DNA from: Oribacterium sp. | Lineage (GTDB): Bacteria > Bacillota_A > Clostridia > Lachnospirales > Lachnospiraceae | Assembly (NCBI GenBank): GCA_004554245.1 | Contig: SFND01000005.1 | Coordinates: forward strand, 88,879 to 152,878 | Direction of reading: 5' to 3' | DNA length: 64,000 nt | In this document: positions 25,274 to 34,188 of the stretch, piece after piece | Position numbering within the stretch: position 1 is the first letter of the stretch | Layout: every line of letters starts with the position of its first letter | The notes under the pieces: generated by a model | The model's input: only the letters and a program-made list of their open reading frames with translations | What the model was told of the DNA's origin: nothing | Databases searched by the model: none | Position numbers and translations under genes: made by a program

Positions 25274-27198
25274 TGGCGAAGGGAAAACCGAGAAAGATGA
25301 CCGCGGATGACGCGAAGACCATCCGGCGTATCCTGCATTATATCCAGAACTATCGCGGTCACGTGATCCTCAGCATCCTGCTCGCGGCGGTGACCGTGGT
25401 GCTGACGCTCTACATCCCGATCCTGACCGGACAGGCGGTCGACACGATCGTAGGTCCTGGGGCGGTCGACTGGACGACACTCCTGCAGATCCTCGAGCGC
25501 ATGGGCTTCATGATCCTCGTGACGGCGTTTGCGCAGTGGGTCATGAACCACATCAACAACGTCGTGACCTTCCGCGTGGTGCAGGACATCCGTACGAAGG
25601 CCTTCAACCACATCGAGGAGCTGCCGGTCAGCTACCTCGACGCGCACCCGGCGGGCGACCTCACGAGCCGCGTGATCACGGACATCGATCAGTTCTCGCA
25701 GGGCCTGCTGATGGGCTTCACGCAGCTGTTTACGGGCGTGCTGACCATCCTCGGCACCCTCGTGTTCATGCTTTCAATCGAGCCGCTCATCACGCTGCTC
25801 GTCATCCTGCTGACCCCGCTCAGCTTCGTGGTGGCGGGCCAGATCGCGAAGCACACCTATACTTTCTTCCGGCATCAGTCGGAGAGTCGCGGCGAGATCA
25901 CGGCCTTCACGGAAGAGATGATCGGAAATCTGAAGGTCGTGAAGGCCTTCGGGCATGAGGATGAGGCACAGGCGGAGTTTGAGAAGATCAATGAAACCCT
26001 GTCCGACTACAGCTTCAAGGCGACCTTCGTGTCGTCGCTCGTGAATCCGGCGACCCGCTGCGTGAACTCGATCGTCTATGCGGCGGTCGGCGTGAGTGGT
26101 GCGGTGATGGCGATACGGGCCTTCATCTCGGTCGGACAGCTCGTGTCGTTCCTGAGCTACGCGAACCAGTACACGAAGCCGTTCAATGAAATCTCCGGTG
26201 TCGTGACGGAGCTCCAGAACGCCATCGCGTCCGCGAGTCGTGTCTTCGAGGTCATCGACGAGCCGGCGATGGAACCGGACGCGGCGGACGCCGTGGTACT
26301 GGGTGGTGCGTCAGCCGGTGCTGCGCATGAAACGAGCGCTTCGGCTGCATCTGACGGAGAAATGACCGCGGCGCAGGCCAGCACTTCAGCTGCAGCTGCA
26401 CAGCTGCACGCGGTCGCAAACGCCGCGGGTGGTGATGATCTGAGCGGCGGAGACATTGGCGGCGTACGCGGTGCGGTCGACATCGAGCATCTGTGGTTCT
26501 CGTACGACAAGACGAAGAAGCTGCTCACGGACATCAACGTGCACGTGAAGCCGGGCGAGACCGTGGCGATCGTCGGACCGACGGGCTGCGGCAAGTCGAC
26601 GCTCATCAACCTCCTGATGCGTTTCTATGAGGCGGACCAGGGCGCGATCCTCGTGGACGGACTCGATCACCGGAAGGTGACGCGGGAGAGTCTGCGCGCG
26701 AACTTCGGTATGGTGCTGCAGGAGACCTGGCTGAAATCGGCGTCGATCCGCGACAACATCGCGTACGGCAAGCCGGAGGCGACCATGGAGGAGATCGAGG
26801 AGGCCGCGAGCCGGGCGCACTGTGACAAGTTCATCCGCCGCATGCCGCAGGGCTACGATACCGTGCTCGGCGAGGACGGCGGCGCACTGAGCCAGGGCCA
26901 GAAGCAGCTGCTCTGTATCGCGCGTCTGATGCTGCGCCTGCCGCCGATGCTCATCCTCGATGAGGCGACCTCGTCCATCGATACGCGCACCGAGCTTCAC
27001 ATCCAGCATGCCTTCGACCGCATGATGGAGGGCCGCACCTCGTTCATCGTGGCGCACCGCCTCTCGACGATTCGAAACGCCGACCTCATCCTCGTGATGC
27101 GCGACGGTAATATCGTCGAGCAGGGAACGCACGACGCGCTCCTCGCACGTGGTGGCTTCTACGCGAGCCTGTATAACGCACAGTTCGCCGCGAGCTGA
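25273..27198 (+). CDS. ABC exporter half-transporter, catalytic-site subunit (pair 1)
   Basis: Partner of the upstream half-transporter, 641 residues. The ATG at 25273 overlaps the preceding TGA, with AAAGGAGGTGCAG just before it. Membrane segments fall in about 20-310. A ~64-residue Ala/Gly/Ser-rich insert (about 337-400) precedes the nucleotide domain. Walker A is GPTGCGKST (near 436), Walker B is MLILDEATSS with the catalytic Glu, and the switch His is present (VAHRLST). The signature reads LSQGQKQ instead of LSGGQ, the usual partner change in asymmetric exporters. Probable substrates are drugs, peptides or lipids (inference). Confidence 0.92.
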   Translation: MAKGKPRKMTADDAKTIRRILHYIQNYRGHVILSILLAAVTVVLTLYIPILTGQAVDTIVGPGAVDWTTLLQILERMGFMILVTAFAQWVMNHINNVVTFRVVQDIRTKAFNHIEELPVSYLDAHPAGDLTSRVITDIDQFSQGLLMGFTQLFTGVLTILGTLVFMLSIEPLITLLVILLTPLSFVVAGQIAKHTYTFFRHQSESRGEITAFTEEMIGNLKVVKAFGHEDEAQAEFEKINETLSDYSFKATFVSSLVNPATRCVNSIVYAAVGVSGAVMAIRAFISVGQLVSFLSYANQYTKPFNEISGVVTELQNAIASASRVFEVIDEPAMEPDAADAVVLGGASAGAAHETSASAASDGEMTAAQASTSAAAAQLHAVANAAGGDDLSGGDIGGVRGAVDIEHLWFSYDKTKKLLTDINVHVKPGETVAIVGPTGCGKSTLINLLMRFYEADQGAILVDGLDHRKVTRESLRANFGMVLQETWLKSASIRDNIAYGKPEATMEEIEEAASRAHCDKFIRRMPQGYDTVLGEDGGALSQGQKQLLCIARLMLRLPPMLILDEATSSIDTRTELHIQHAFDRMMEGRTSFIVAHRLSTIRNADLILVMRDGNIVEQGTHDALLARGGFYASLYNAQFAAS

Positions 27199-27257
27199 GA
27201 AGAGCCACGCGATACCTGCGTAATGAAATACCGGGTAGATATATCAACATGAAACTG

Positions 27258-27295
27258 AAAAAGGAGTGCCTTCCGATGGGAGACACTCCTTTTTG
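27258..27295. terminator. Terminator after ABC exporter pair 1
   Basis: AAAAAGGAGTG (27258-27268) pairs with CACTCCTTTTT (27284-27294). Confidence 0.88.
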
Positions 27296-27369
27296 AAATT
27301 GGGCACGTACAGGAAAATGTGGTAGTATAGGAAAAATATGATTTCAGATAAAAAGGAGCTGGACGATTT

Positions 27370-28050
27370 ATGAAAGCACGTAAAGATATATTCGCACCGA
27401 TCCGGGAGGCGATGCGCGACCCGGTCGGCTACATTGGCACACACCGCTATGCGCTGTGGCTCCTGTACCTGCCGGTGTACATCCTGTACTTCGGCATGCT
27501 GCAAATGCGGGCGGTGCCGGCGGAGGCGGTGCACATCATCGAGACGCCGCTCGACCGGATGATCCCGACGATTCCTGCGTTTTTCGTGCCGTACGCGATC
27601 TGGTGGCTGCTGTTTCCGGGCGCGCTCGTGTTTTTCCTGTTCTACGGAACGCGCCGCGATTTTCTGAAGCTCTGCTTCATCCTCTTCGGCGGCTACACGA
27701 TCTGCATGGTCGTTTACACGGTCTGGCCGAATGGACTCGCGCTGCGGGAGTCGCTGACGGGCAGCGATCTTTTCTCGCTCGGCGTGCAGTGGCTGCGCTC
27801 GATCGACCCGCCGCGGAACGTCTGCCCGAGCATGCATGTGTCGAGTACCATCGCCATCGACATCGTCGTGCGGCAGTGCAGCTATATCCGTCCGCGCATG
27901 AAGAATCTCGAGACGATCATCGCGGCGCTGATCTGCATCGCGACGCTCTTCATCCGCCAGCACTCGATCATCGACGTCGTTCTCGGCTTCGCCATGAGCT
28001 GGGCGCTGTATTTCGTCTGGAAATTATTTCCGAATCGTTTGAAAAAATAA
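27370..28050 (+). CDS. PAP2-superfamily membrane phosphatase
   Basis: Integral membrane protein of 226 residues with about five to six hydrophobic segments and a PAP2-type active site. CPSMHVSSTIAI (near 155) carries the central SxxH motif and RQHSIIDVVLG (near 197) the final His and Asp motif. This layout resembles the PAP2_3/inositolphosphotransferase-like branch, which acts on lipid phosphates at the membrane. The exact substrate is unknown. AAAAAGGAGCTGGACGATTT lies before the ATG. It is monocistronic. Confidence 0.85.
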   Translation: MKARKDIFAPIREAMRDPVGYIGTHRYALWLLYLPVYILYFGMLQMRAVPAEAVHIIETPLDRMIPTIPAFFVPYAIWWLLFPGALVFFLFYGTRRDFLKLCFILFGGYTICMVVYTVWPNGLALRESLTGSDLFSLGVQWLRSIDPPRNVCPSMHVSSTIAIDIVVRQCSYIRPRMKNLETIIAALICIATLFIRQHSIIDVVLGFAMSWALYFVWKLFPNRLKK

Positions 28051-28119
28051 AATTCAGATGATAAAATAAGGGTAGATCAATCGAGATGACTCGATCGAAA
28101 TCATCCAGGAGGGCAGACT

Positions 28120-28743
28120 ATGAAGATTAATTACGTTACGATTTCGAGAGAATATGGTTCCGGTGGACGTGAGGTCGGCCGCAAGCTTGCGGATAAGCTG
28201 GGCATCCCACTGTATGATAAGGAAATCATCGAGCAGACCGCGTTTAAGACGGGCTTCGCAGAGGATTATGTGAAGAAACAGGGCGAGTATGCAAGCGCCC
28301 GCAACTGGATCGAGTATTCCTTCTCGGCGCGAAACAGCTACGGTATGAGTCCGGAGGATTATCTCTGGGCGAAGCAGCGAGAGGTCATCCTCGATCTCGT
28401 CGCGAAGGGACCGTGCGTGATCGTCGGACGCTGTGCGGACTACATCCTGCGTGATCGTACGGATGTGCTCAATGTCTTCATCCATGCGGATCTCGAGAAG
28501 CGGAAGCACAGAATCACCGAGATCTATAAGGAGCCGGAGAACACCGACAAGATGCTGAAGGACATGGATAAGAAGCGTAAGTTCAACTATCGCTACTACA
28601 CCGAGCAGGAGTGGGGCAAGTGCCAGAACTACGACCTAACCCTCGACAGTGGCTCCCTCGGTATCGATCACTGTGTCGACATCATCTACCACATCTGCCA
28701 GGACGACGAGGTGGAGAAAACACCGAAGCCGGCAGAGGAGTGA
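28120..28743 (+). CDS. Cytidylate kinase-like family protein
   Basis: P-loop kinase-like protein of 207 residues. The N-terminus YVTISREYGSGGREVGRKLA contains the glycine-rich loop typical of the cytidylate-kinase-like family that is common in Firmicutes beside transporters. CVIVGRCADYIL (near 107) and FIHADLEKRKHRI are further family features. True CMP kinases differ in the substrate domain, so the nucleotide substrate is unknown. The ATG follows CCAGGAGGGCAGACT. Confidence 0.88.
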   Translation: MKINYVTISREYGSGGREVGRKLADKLGIPLYDKEIIEQTAFKTGFAEDYVKKQGEYASARNWIEYSFSARNSYGMSPEDYLWAKQREVILDLVAKGPCVIVGRCADYILRDRTDVLNVFIHADLEKRKHRITEIYKEPENTDKMLKDMDKKRKFNYRYYTEQEWGKCQNYDLTLDSGSLGIDHCVDIIYHICQDDEVEKTPKPAEE

Positions 28744-28883
28744 AGCCCTCCGGGAGCGTTACATGAACTATCGCCGCTATAACAAAAAATAATGTAAACC
28801 AGGCAGGTAAACCCGTAAATTCGCTTGTATTCTCTGGCATTTTCTGTATATTAGATTTATATAATTATACCTTGTTAAACATG

Positions 28884-28932
28884 AAGAGGCGCTTTCGGAC
28901 CTGAGGGGAATCAGGGAGGAAAGAGGCCTCTT
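28884..28932 (+). ncRNA. Structured RNA hairpin candidate upstream of the HPt gene
   Basis: AAGAGGC pairs with GCCTCTT at the base. CTTTC/GAAAG and CCTGA/TCAGG continue the stem, with a symmetric GGA/GAG internal loop and a GGGGAA apical loop. It lies 108 nt upstream of the signalling gene pair. It matches no riboswitch class I know. Confidence 0.45.
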
Positions 28933-29039
28933 GAGTGTACTTATTTTTATGATGGCTGAGAGGTACGAATTTGGCAGCATAGGGACGAAATGGGCCTGCC
29001 TGTTCCGAAATATTTATTTTTTTAATAGGGGGATAAATC

Positions 29040-29387
29040 ATGACGATTGAAGAGTGTTATCAGGCGATGGGTGCGGATTACGAGGATGTATCACACCGCA
29101 TCCCGAATCCGGCGTTGGTGAAGAAGTTCGCGCTGAAGTTCCTGGACGACAAGAGCATGGAGCAGCTGACCGCGGCGCTGCAGGCTGGCGAGGTCGAGGA
29201 TGCATTCCGTGCGGCCCATACGTTGAAGGGCCTCTGCCTGACACTCGGCTTCACACGGCTCGCGAAGCCGTCGATCGAGCTCACGGAGCTCCTGCGCGGC
29301 CGTCGCATGGATGGCTACGAACCGCTGTACGAGCAGGTGGTCGCAGAGTACGAGAAGACCGTCGCAGCGCTGCGCCAGGTCGACTAA
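29040..29387 (+). CDS. HPt-domain phosphotransfer protein
   Basis: Stand-alone histidine phosphotransfer protein of 115 residues. The phosphorylatable His is in AAHTLKGLCLTLGF (near residue 60), inside an all-helical domain. Such proteins pass phosphate between a hybrid kinase and a response regulator. The next gene, 9 bp away, encodes a REC/HD-GYP/GGDEF protein, which is the obvious partner. No sensor kinase is in the window. The ATG follows ATAGGGGGATAAATC. Confidence 0.9.
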   Translation: MTIEECYQAMGADYEDVSHRIPNPALVKKFALKFLDDKSMEQLTAALQAGEVEDAFRAAHTLKGLCLTLGFTRLAKPSIELTELLRGRRMDGYEPLYEQVVAEYEKTVAALRQVD

Positions 29388-29396
29388 GGAGATTTC

Positions 29397-31781
29397 ATGG
29401 AACGTCAGACAATACTCATTGTAGACGATGCGGAGATGAATCGCATGATGCTGAGCGACATGCTAGGTGATCAGTACGATTACGTCGAGGCTGCGGATGG
29501 GCGCGAGGCACTTCGGATCCTGGAGAAAAACGTGTCCATCGATCTGATTCTGCTCGACATCAACATGCCGGAGATGAACGGCTTCGAGGTGCTCGAGGAG
29601 ATGAACCGCTACCACTGGATCCAGGAGGTTCCGGTCATCATGATCACCGCGGAGGAGTCCGTGGAGTCGATGGAGCACGCCTATTCGCTCGGCGTCACCG
29701 ACTACATCCCGCGGCCGTTCAATGTCTACATCGTGCGTCGGCGCGTGGAGAATACGCTGAATCTGTACGTGAATCAGAAGCGCCTCATGCGTCTCGTGTC
29801 GGACCAGATCGCAGAAAAAGAGGAGAACAACACCCTGATGGTGAGTATCCTCAGTAACGTCGTCGAGATCCGAAACCACGAGAGCGGCGACCATATCCGG
29901 AACATCCGTCGCATCACGGAGCTCCTGCTGCATCAGCTCGTGCAGAAGACGAAGGCCTATCATCTCAGTGAGGAGGACATCGCGCTGATCATGACCGCGT
30001 CGTCCCTCCACGACATCGGAAAAATCACGATTCCGGAGGAAATCCTGAACAAACCGGGGAAGCTCACGAAGGAAGAGTTTGAGATTATGAAGACACACTC
30101 CACCGCGGGTGCACAGATCCTGGAGCAGATGAAGTACGGCCAGGATAAGCCGCTGTACCGCTATGCGCTGGAGATCTGCCGCTGGCACCACGAGCGCTGG
30201 GACGGGCATGGCTACCCGGATGGTCTGATGGGAGAGGAGATCCCGATCTCCGCCCAGATCGTAGCGATCGCGGATGTATACGATGCGCTCACGAGCGAGC
30301 GCTGCTATAAGAAGGCGTACGACCACACGACTGCGATCAACATGATCCTGAACGGTGAGTGTGGTGCCTTCAACCCGCTGCTGCTGGAGTGCCTGACGGA
30401 GACCGCCCCGCAACTTCGTATCGTGACGGGAGTGAACGGAGATGCGATGCCATACCGCTTCGAGCTGAACCGTCTGTCAGAGGAAATCCTCGCGCATGCG
30501 GACCTCCCGAAGAACGACCGTGTACAGAACCTCCTCGCGACCATGCAGGAGCGGATCGACTTCTTCGCATCCACCAGCGGTGGTATCCAGTTCGAGTACG
30601 ATGCGGTGTCACGCCTTGCGGATGTGACAAACTGGAACGAGCCGCCACAGTACCGTCACATCGTGAAGAACGTCACGCGTGTGAACGATTTCCGCTATCT
30701 CAGTCAGCATGACTTCAAGCGTCTGCGGGATGCGATGGATGCGACGACGAAGGAGAATCCGGAGTTCGCCCTCAGCATCCTCTTCCCGGTCGGCAACGAG
30801 TACCACTGGTGCGATCTCCGGGTGCGTACACTCTGGTCGGATTTCCGACCGGATCACTACATCGCGGCGGTCGGCCAGCTGCTGGACCCGCAGATGAAGG
30901 AAGAGAAGGAATTTCCGTCCCAGGGCGGTCCGCTGGATTCGACCTCACCGGTCGTCCTTCAGAATATCCGCTGCCTGCAGTCCGTCTTTGACACCGTGCG
31001 TCTCATCGATCCGACGACCTATGAAGTGCTCGATCTCGACGAGGCGGGCGTGCTCCGGCACTCGAAGCAGCACTGCGCCGCCTTCTGGAACAACGAGGGC
31101 GTCTGTGCGAACTGTATCTCGGCGCGGGCCTATGCGCAGAAATCGACGCTCAACAAGCTGGAGTTCACGAGCACCGATATGTACTTCGTGGTGTCGAAGT
31201 ACCTGAACCTGAACGGTACGCCGTGCGTGCTCGAGCTCCTAAGCCGCCTCGACGAGGGCCGCTGGATCGACGCGAACGGCACACGTCTGCTCCTCGATCG
31301 GAATCACGACGGGAACATGGACCTCTTCCTGGATCCGGTGACGGACACCTACTCGCGCCGCTACTATGAGACCTACCGCGCGCACCTCGAGGGCATGGAA
31401 TCCATCGCCATCATCGACGCGAACCGCTTCAAGCAGGTCAATGACTCCTTCGGGCACCCTGCGGGAGATGCTGTGCTGCGGGAGATCGCGCGCGCCATCA
31501 AGGACTGCATACGAAAGACCGACATCCTGATCCGCTACGGCGGGGATGAGTTCCTGCTCCTCTTCCCGAAGATGAGCGAGGAGATCCTCGAGCGGAAGAT
31601 GCAGGAGATTTCGGCGGCGGTCGAGAACATCCGTATCGCGGATTATCCGGAGCTTCGCCTCTCGATCTCGATCGGTGGTGTGACGGGCGTACACCCGATC
31701 ACCGAGGCGATCCGCCAGGCGGACCTCCGCATGTATGCGCAGAAGCAGGCGTATAATCACGAGCATCAGCTCGATAATTAA
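29397..31781 (+). CDS. Response regulator with HD-GYP-type and GGDEF domains
   Basis: Signalling protein of 794 residues. The N-terminal receiver domain (about 4-120) has the acidic pair VDDAE and the phospho-acceptor Asp in LILLDINMP (near 53). The HD-GYP-type phosphodiesterase domain (about 140-315) shows SSLHDIGKI and HHERWDGHGYPDG. A ~280-residue middle region resembles a PAS-like sensory segment, with CxxC-type cysteines (VCANCISAR). The C-terminal diguanylate cyclase domain (about 620-790) has an intact RYGGDEFLLLFP. Both making and breaking of cyclic di-GMP are therefore possible in one chain. The start follows AGGAGATTTC and the gene is translationally close to the HPt gene. Confidence 0.92.
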   Translation: MERQTILIVDDAEMNRMMLSDMLGDQYDYVEAADGREALRILEKNVSIDLILLDINMPEMNGFEVLEEMNRYHWIQEVPVIMITAEESVESMEHAYSLGVTDYIPRPFNVYIVRRRVENTLNLYVNQKRLMRLVSDQIAEKEENNTLMVSILSNVVEIRNHESGDHIRNIRRITELLLHQLVQKTKAYHLSEEDIALIMTASSLHDIGKITIPEEILNKPGKLTKEEFEIMKTHSTAGAQILEQMKYGQDKPLYRYALEICRWHHERWDGHGYPDGLMGEEIPISAQIVAIADVYDALTSERCYKKAYDHTTAINMILNGECGAFNPLLLECLTETAPQLRIVTGVNGDAMPYRFELNRLSEEILAHADLPKNDRVQNLLATMQERIDFFASTSGGIQFEYDAVSRLADVTNWNEPPQYRHIVKNVTRVNDFRYLSQHDFKRLRDAMDATTKENPEFALSILFPVGNEYHWCDLRVRTLWSDFRPDHYIAAVGQLLDPQMKEEKEFPSQGGPLDSTSPVVLQNIRCLQSVFDTVRLIDPTTYEVLDLDEAGVLRHSKQHCAAFWNNEGVCANCISARAYAQKSTLNKLEFTSTDMYFVVSKYLNLNGTPCVLELLSRLDEGRWIDANGTRLLLDRNHDGNMDLFLDPVTDTYSRRYYETYRAHLEGMESIAIIDANRFKQVNDSFGHPAGDAVLREIARAIKDCIRKTDILIRYGGDEFLLLFPKMSEEILERKMQEISAAVENIRIADYPELRLSISIGGVTGVHPITEAIRQADLRMYAQKQAYNHEHQLDN

Positions 31782-31792
31782 ATGTAATCACA

Positions 31793-31824
31793 GGAAAAAC
31801 CGGGCACTGCGCTCCGGTTTTTCC
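31793..31824 (+). terminator. Terminator after the REC/HD-GYP/GGDEF gene
   Basis: GGAAAAACCGG pairs with CCGGTTTTTCC; the T-run is within the right arm. Confidence 0.8.
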
Positions 31825-31844
31825 GCCGTAAGGGGGTCCCGTCA

Positions 31845-31927
31845 TGGGGTCTGACCCCATTAAATTTTTCTAAACAAAATCTAAAGTTTCAGTTTATGGG
31901 GTCAGACCCCCTTACGAAATTCTTAAG
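31845..31927. repeat. Palindromic REP-like doublet, copy B
   Basis: TGGGGTCTGACCCCA (31845-31859), a ~37-bp AT-rich spacer, TGGGGTCAGACCCCC (31897-31911), then TTACGAAATTCTTAAG. It is the inverse of copy C at 36,194. Confidence 0.85.
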
Positions 31928-32056
31928 ATGGGAGCGCCGGTGGCGTAAGGCCGCGCCTGAATCTGAACTTTTTGTGAAGTCGTTGAATTGTTGCACGCAA
32001 TGTTTTAATATAGTAAAGTTTCGCGAAAAGCAGATGTTTTCAGCGTATACTATATG

Positions 32057-32228
32057 GAAGAGAGGCGTCCGGGATGAAACCGGCGTCTTCAGGCGCTCGC
32101 TGCATTCCATGCACCAGCGCCTCGTGATTCCTGCGCCGGGGGTATAGGGTCGGCTGCGGGAATCATACGCAGAACCCCGGACTCCCTGAATGTTGATCAG
32201 GTACAGAGCCGACGGGGAATCATACACT
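32057..32228 (+). promoter_or_regulatory. Structured 5' leader of ABC exporter pair 2 (attenuator or riboswitch candidate)
   Basis: The leader contains hairpins GAAGA...TCTTC, AGGCGCT...AGCGCCT (with inner TGCAT/ATGCA), CCTGA...TCAGG and a long-range GTCGGCT/AGCCGAC pairing. GGGAATCATAC occurs twice (32158 and 32215), and either copy can pair with GTGATTCC at 32124. This gives two mutually exclusive folds. It fits no class I recognise. Confidence 0.45.
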
Positions 32229-32268
32229 GCTTTTCGCCGCCTATCGTTTACATCTACAGGAGGAATTT

Positions 32269-34188
32269 ATGGACGTTATCAAGACGCTCTCGAAATCCAT
32301 CCGCGAGTTTAAGGGGCCGAGCCTGCGCGCGCCGCTGTTCGTGCTGATCGAGTCACTGATCGAAACCGCCATTCCGTTTGTGACGGCGATGCTGATCAAC
32401 CAGATCAAGGATGGCGCCGGCATGGGCACCATCGGGAAGTACGGTATCGTGCTGCTCGTGCTGGCAACCCTGTCACTTCTTTCTGGCGTCGCGGCCGGCA
32501 ACAACTGCGCGACCGCATCCACCGGCTTCGCGCGCAACTTAAGAAAAGACCTCTTCTATAAGATTCAGGACTTTTCCTTCGAAAACATCGACCACTTCCA
32601 GACGAGCTCCCTCGTCACCCGTATGACCACGGATATCCAGAACCTGCAGCAGGCCTTCATGATGCTGATCCGACTCGGCTTCCGTGCGCCGGCGATGCTG
32701 ATTTTCTCCTTCGCCGCTGCCTTTCTCATGGGTGGACGCATGGCCTGGATCTTCGTCGCGGTCATCCCGATCCTCGGTGTCGGCCTCGCCGTCATCATCC
32801 GCACGGTTATGCCGATCTTCCGCCGCGTTTTCCGGAAGTATGACCGTCTGAACGACTCCGTGCAGGAAAACATCAACGGCATGCGCGTCGTGAAGTCCTT
32901 CGTTCGTGAGGATTTCGAGATGCAGAAGTTCGACCGCGCCGCGACCGACGTCCAGCGCGACTTCACGAAGGCTGAGCGCTTCCTCGCGCTGAACAACCCG
33001 CTGATGCAGTTCTGTATCTACACCGTCATGCTCTTCGTCCTGAGCTTCGGCTCCTACACGATCATCACGAGCCACGGTGCCGACCTCGACGTCGGACAGT
33101 TCTCCTCGCTCCTGACCTACAGCTTCCAGATCCTCATGTCCCTCATGATGCTCAGCATGATTTTCGTCATGGTGACCATGTCGGCCGAGTCTGCCGAGCG
33201 TATCGCTGAGGTCCTGAACGAGACGAGCACCCTCACGAATCCGGCCTCCCCGGTGACCGTGGTGAAGGATGGCTCCATCGATTTCGACCACGTGAGCTTC
33301 AAGTATCAGGCCAATGCTGAGAATTACGTCCTCTCGGACATCGATCTTCATATTAAATCAGGTGAAACCATCGGCATCATGGGCGGTACCGGCTCCTCGA
33401 AGTCCTCGCTCATCCAGCTGATTTCCCGTCTCTATGACGCAAGCGAGGGCGAGGTGCTGGTCGGCGGTGTCGACGTACGAAAGTACGACCTCAAGCTCCT
33501 GCGTGATCAGGTCGCTGTCGTGCTTCAGAAGAACGTCCTCTTCTCCGGCACCATCGCGGAGAACCTCCGCTGGGGCAACCCGCAGGCGAGTGACGAAGAG
33601 CTCGTCGCCGCATGTCAGCTCGCCCAGGCGGACGAGTTCGTCCAGACCTTCCCGAACAAGTACGACACCTTCATCACCCAGGGTGGTACCAACGTCTCTG
33701 GTGGTCAGAAGCAGCGTCTCTGCATCGCCCGTGCGATCCTGAAGAAGCCGAAGGTGCTGATCCTCGACGACTCCACCTCCGCGGTCGACACGAAGACCGA
33801 CGCCTTGATCCGTAAGGGCTTCCGCGATTTCATCCCGGAGACCACGAAGATCATCATCGCGCAGCGTGTGTCCTCCGTCCAGGACGCCGACCGCATCCTC
33901 ATCATGGAGGGCGGCCGCATCGCGGACATCGGCACCCACGAGGAGCTCCTCAGCCGCAACGCGATGTACCAGGACATCTACTACAGCCAGAATAAAACCT
34001 CGGAAGAGGCCAATGCAGTCGACCCTGTACGTGTCGTGGCCACCCCGGAGGCGATGGCAGCAGAACTCGCGCAGCGCGACGGTGTGAAGCCGGAAGCATT
34101 GGCAGAAGCAGGCGGAAGTGCGCAGCTGCGTGACGATGTGAAGCCGGAAACATTGGCAAAAGAGGCGAAAGGAGGAGAGCAGCGATGA
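32269..34188 (+). CDS. ABC exporter half-transporter, degenerate-site subunit (pair 2)
   Basis: First half of a second heterodimeric exporter, 639 residues. Membrane segments fall in about 15-310. Walker A is GGTGSSKSS (near 372), with Ser replacing the last Gly, as seen in this subgroup. The signature is VSGGQKQRLCIARAI. Walker B is VLILDDSTSAVD, with Asp for the catalytic Glu, and the switch position is Gln (IAQRVSS). This is the degenerate site, like pair 1. The last ~60 residues form an Ala/Glu/Lys-rich tail with repeated VKPE(A/T)LA units and carry two GCCAATGC/GCATTGGC octamers. The start follows CAGGAGGAATTT. Its end overlaps the partner start (ATGA). Confidence 0.92.
   Translation: MDVIKTLSKSIREFKGPSLRAPLFVLIESLIETAIPFVTAMLINQIKDGAGMGTIGKYGIVLLVLATLSLLSGVAAGNNCATASTGFARNLRKDLFYKIQDFSFENIDHFQTSSLVTRMTTDIQNLQQAFMMLIRLGFRAPAMLIFSFAAAFLMGGRMAWIFVAVIPILGVGLAVIIRTVMPIFRRVFRKYDRLNDSVQENINGMRVVKSFVREDFEMQKFDRAATDVQRDFTKAERFLALNNPLMQFCIYTVMLFVLSFGSYTIITSHGADLDVGQFSSLLTYSFQILMSLMMLSMIFVMVTMSAESAERIAEVLNETSTLTNPASPVTVVKDGSIDFDHVSFKYQANAENYVLSDIDLHIKSGETIGIMGGTGSSKSSLIQLISRLYDASEGEVLVGGVDVRKYDLKLLRDQVAVVLQKNVLFSGTIAENLRWGNPQASDEELVAACQLAQADEFVQTFPNKYDTFITQGGTNVSGGQKQRLCIARAILKKPKVLILDDSTSAVDTKTDALIRKGFRDFIPETTKIIIAQRVSSVQDADRILIMEGGRIADIGTHEELLSRNAMYQDIYYSQNKTSEEANAVDPVRVVATPEAMAAELAQRDGVKPEALAEAGGSAQLRDDVKPETLAKEAKGGEQR

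Larger units (their letters stand above)
31782..32268. other. Intergenic region: terminator, REP-like repeat and long leader
   Basis: No protein gene supported. From left to right it holds the terminator, REP-like copy B, about 120 bp of AT-rich sequence that probably contains a promoter (GTATACTATATGG near 32,045), and the structured leader of ABC exporter pair 2. Confidence 0.6.

Noticed and set aside
31896..32227. Short frames starting within GGGGTCAGACCCC repeats (MGSDP...)
   Set aside because: They arise from the palindrome itself at each copy (also 7607 and 36,259) and run into unrelated sequence, so they are not genes.
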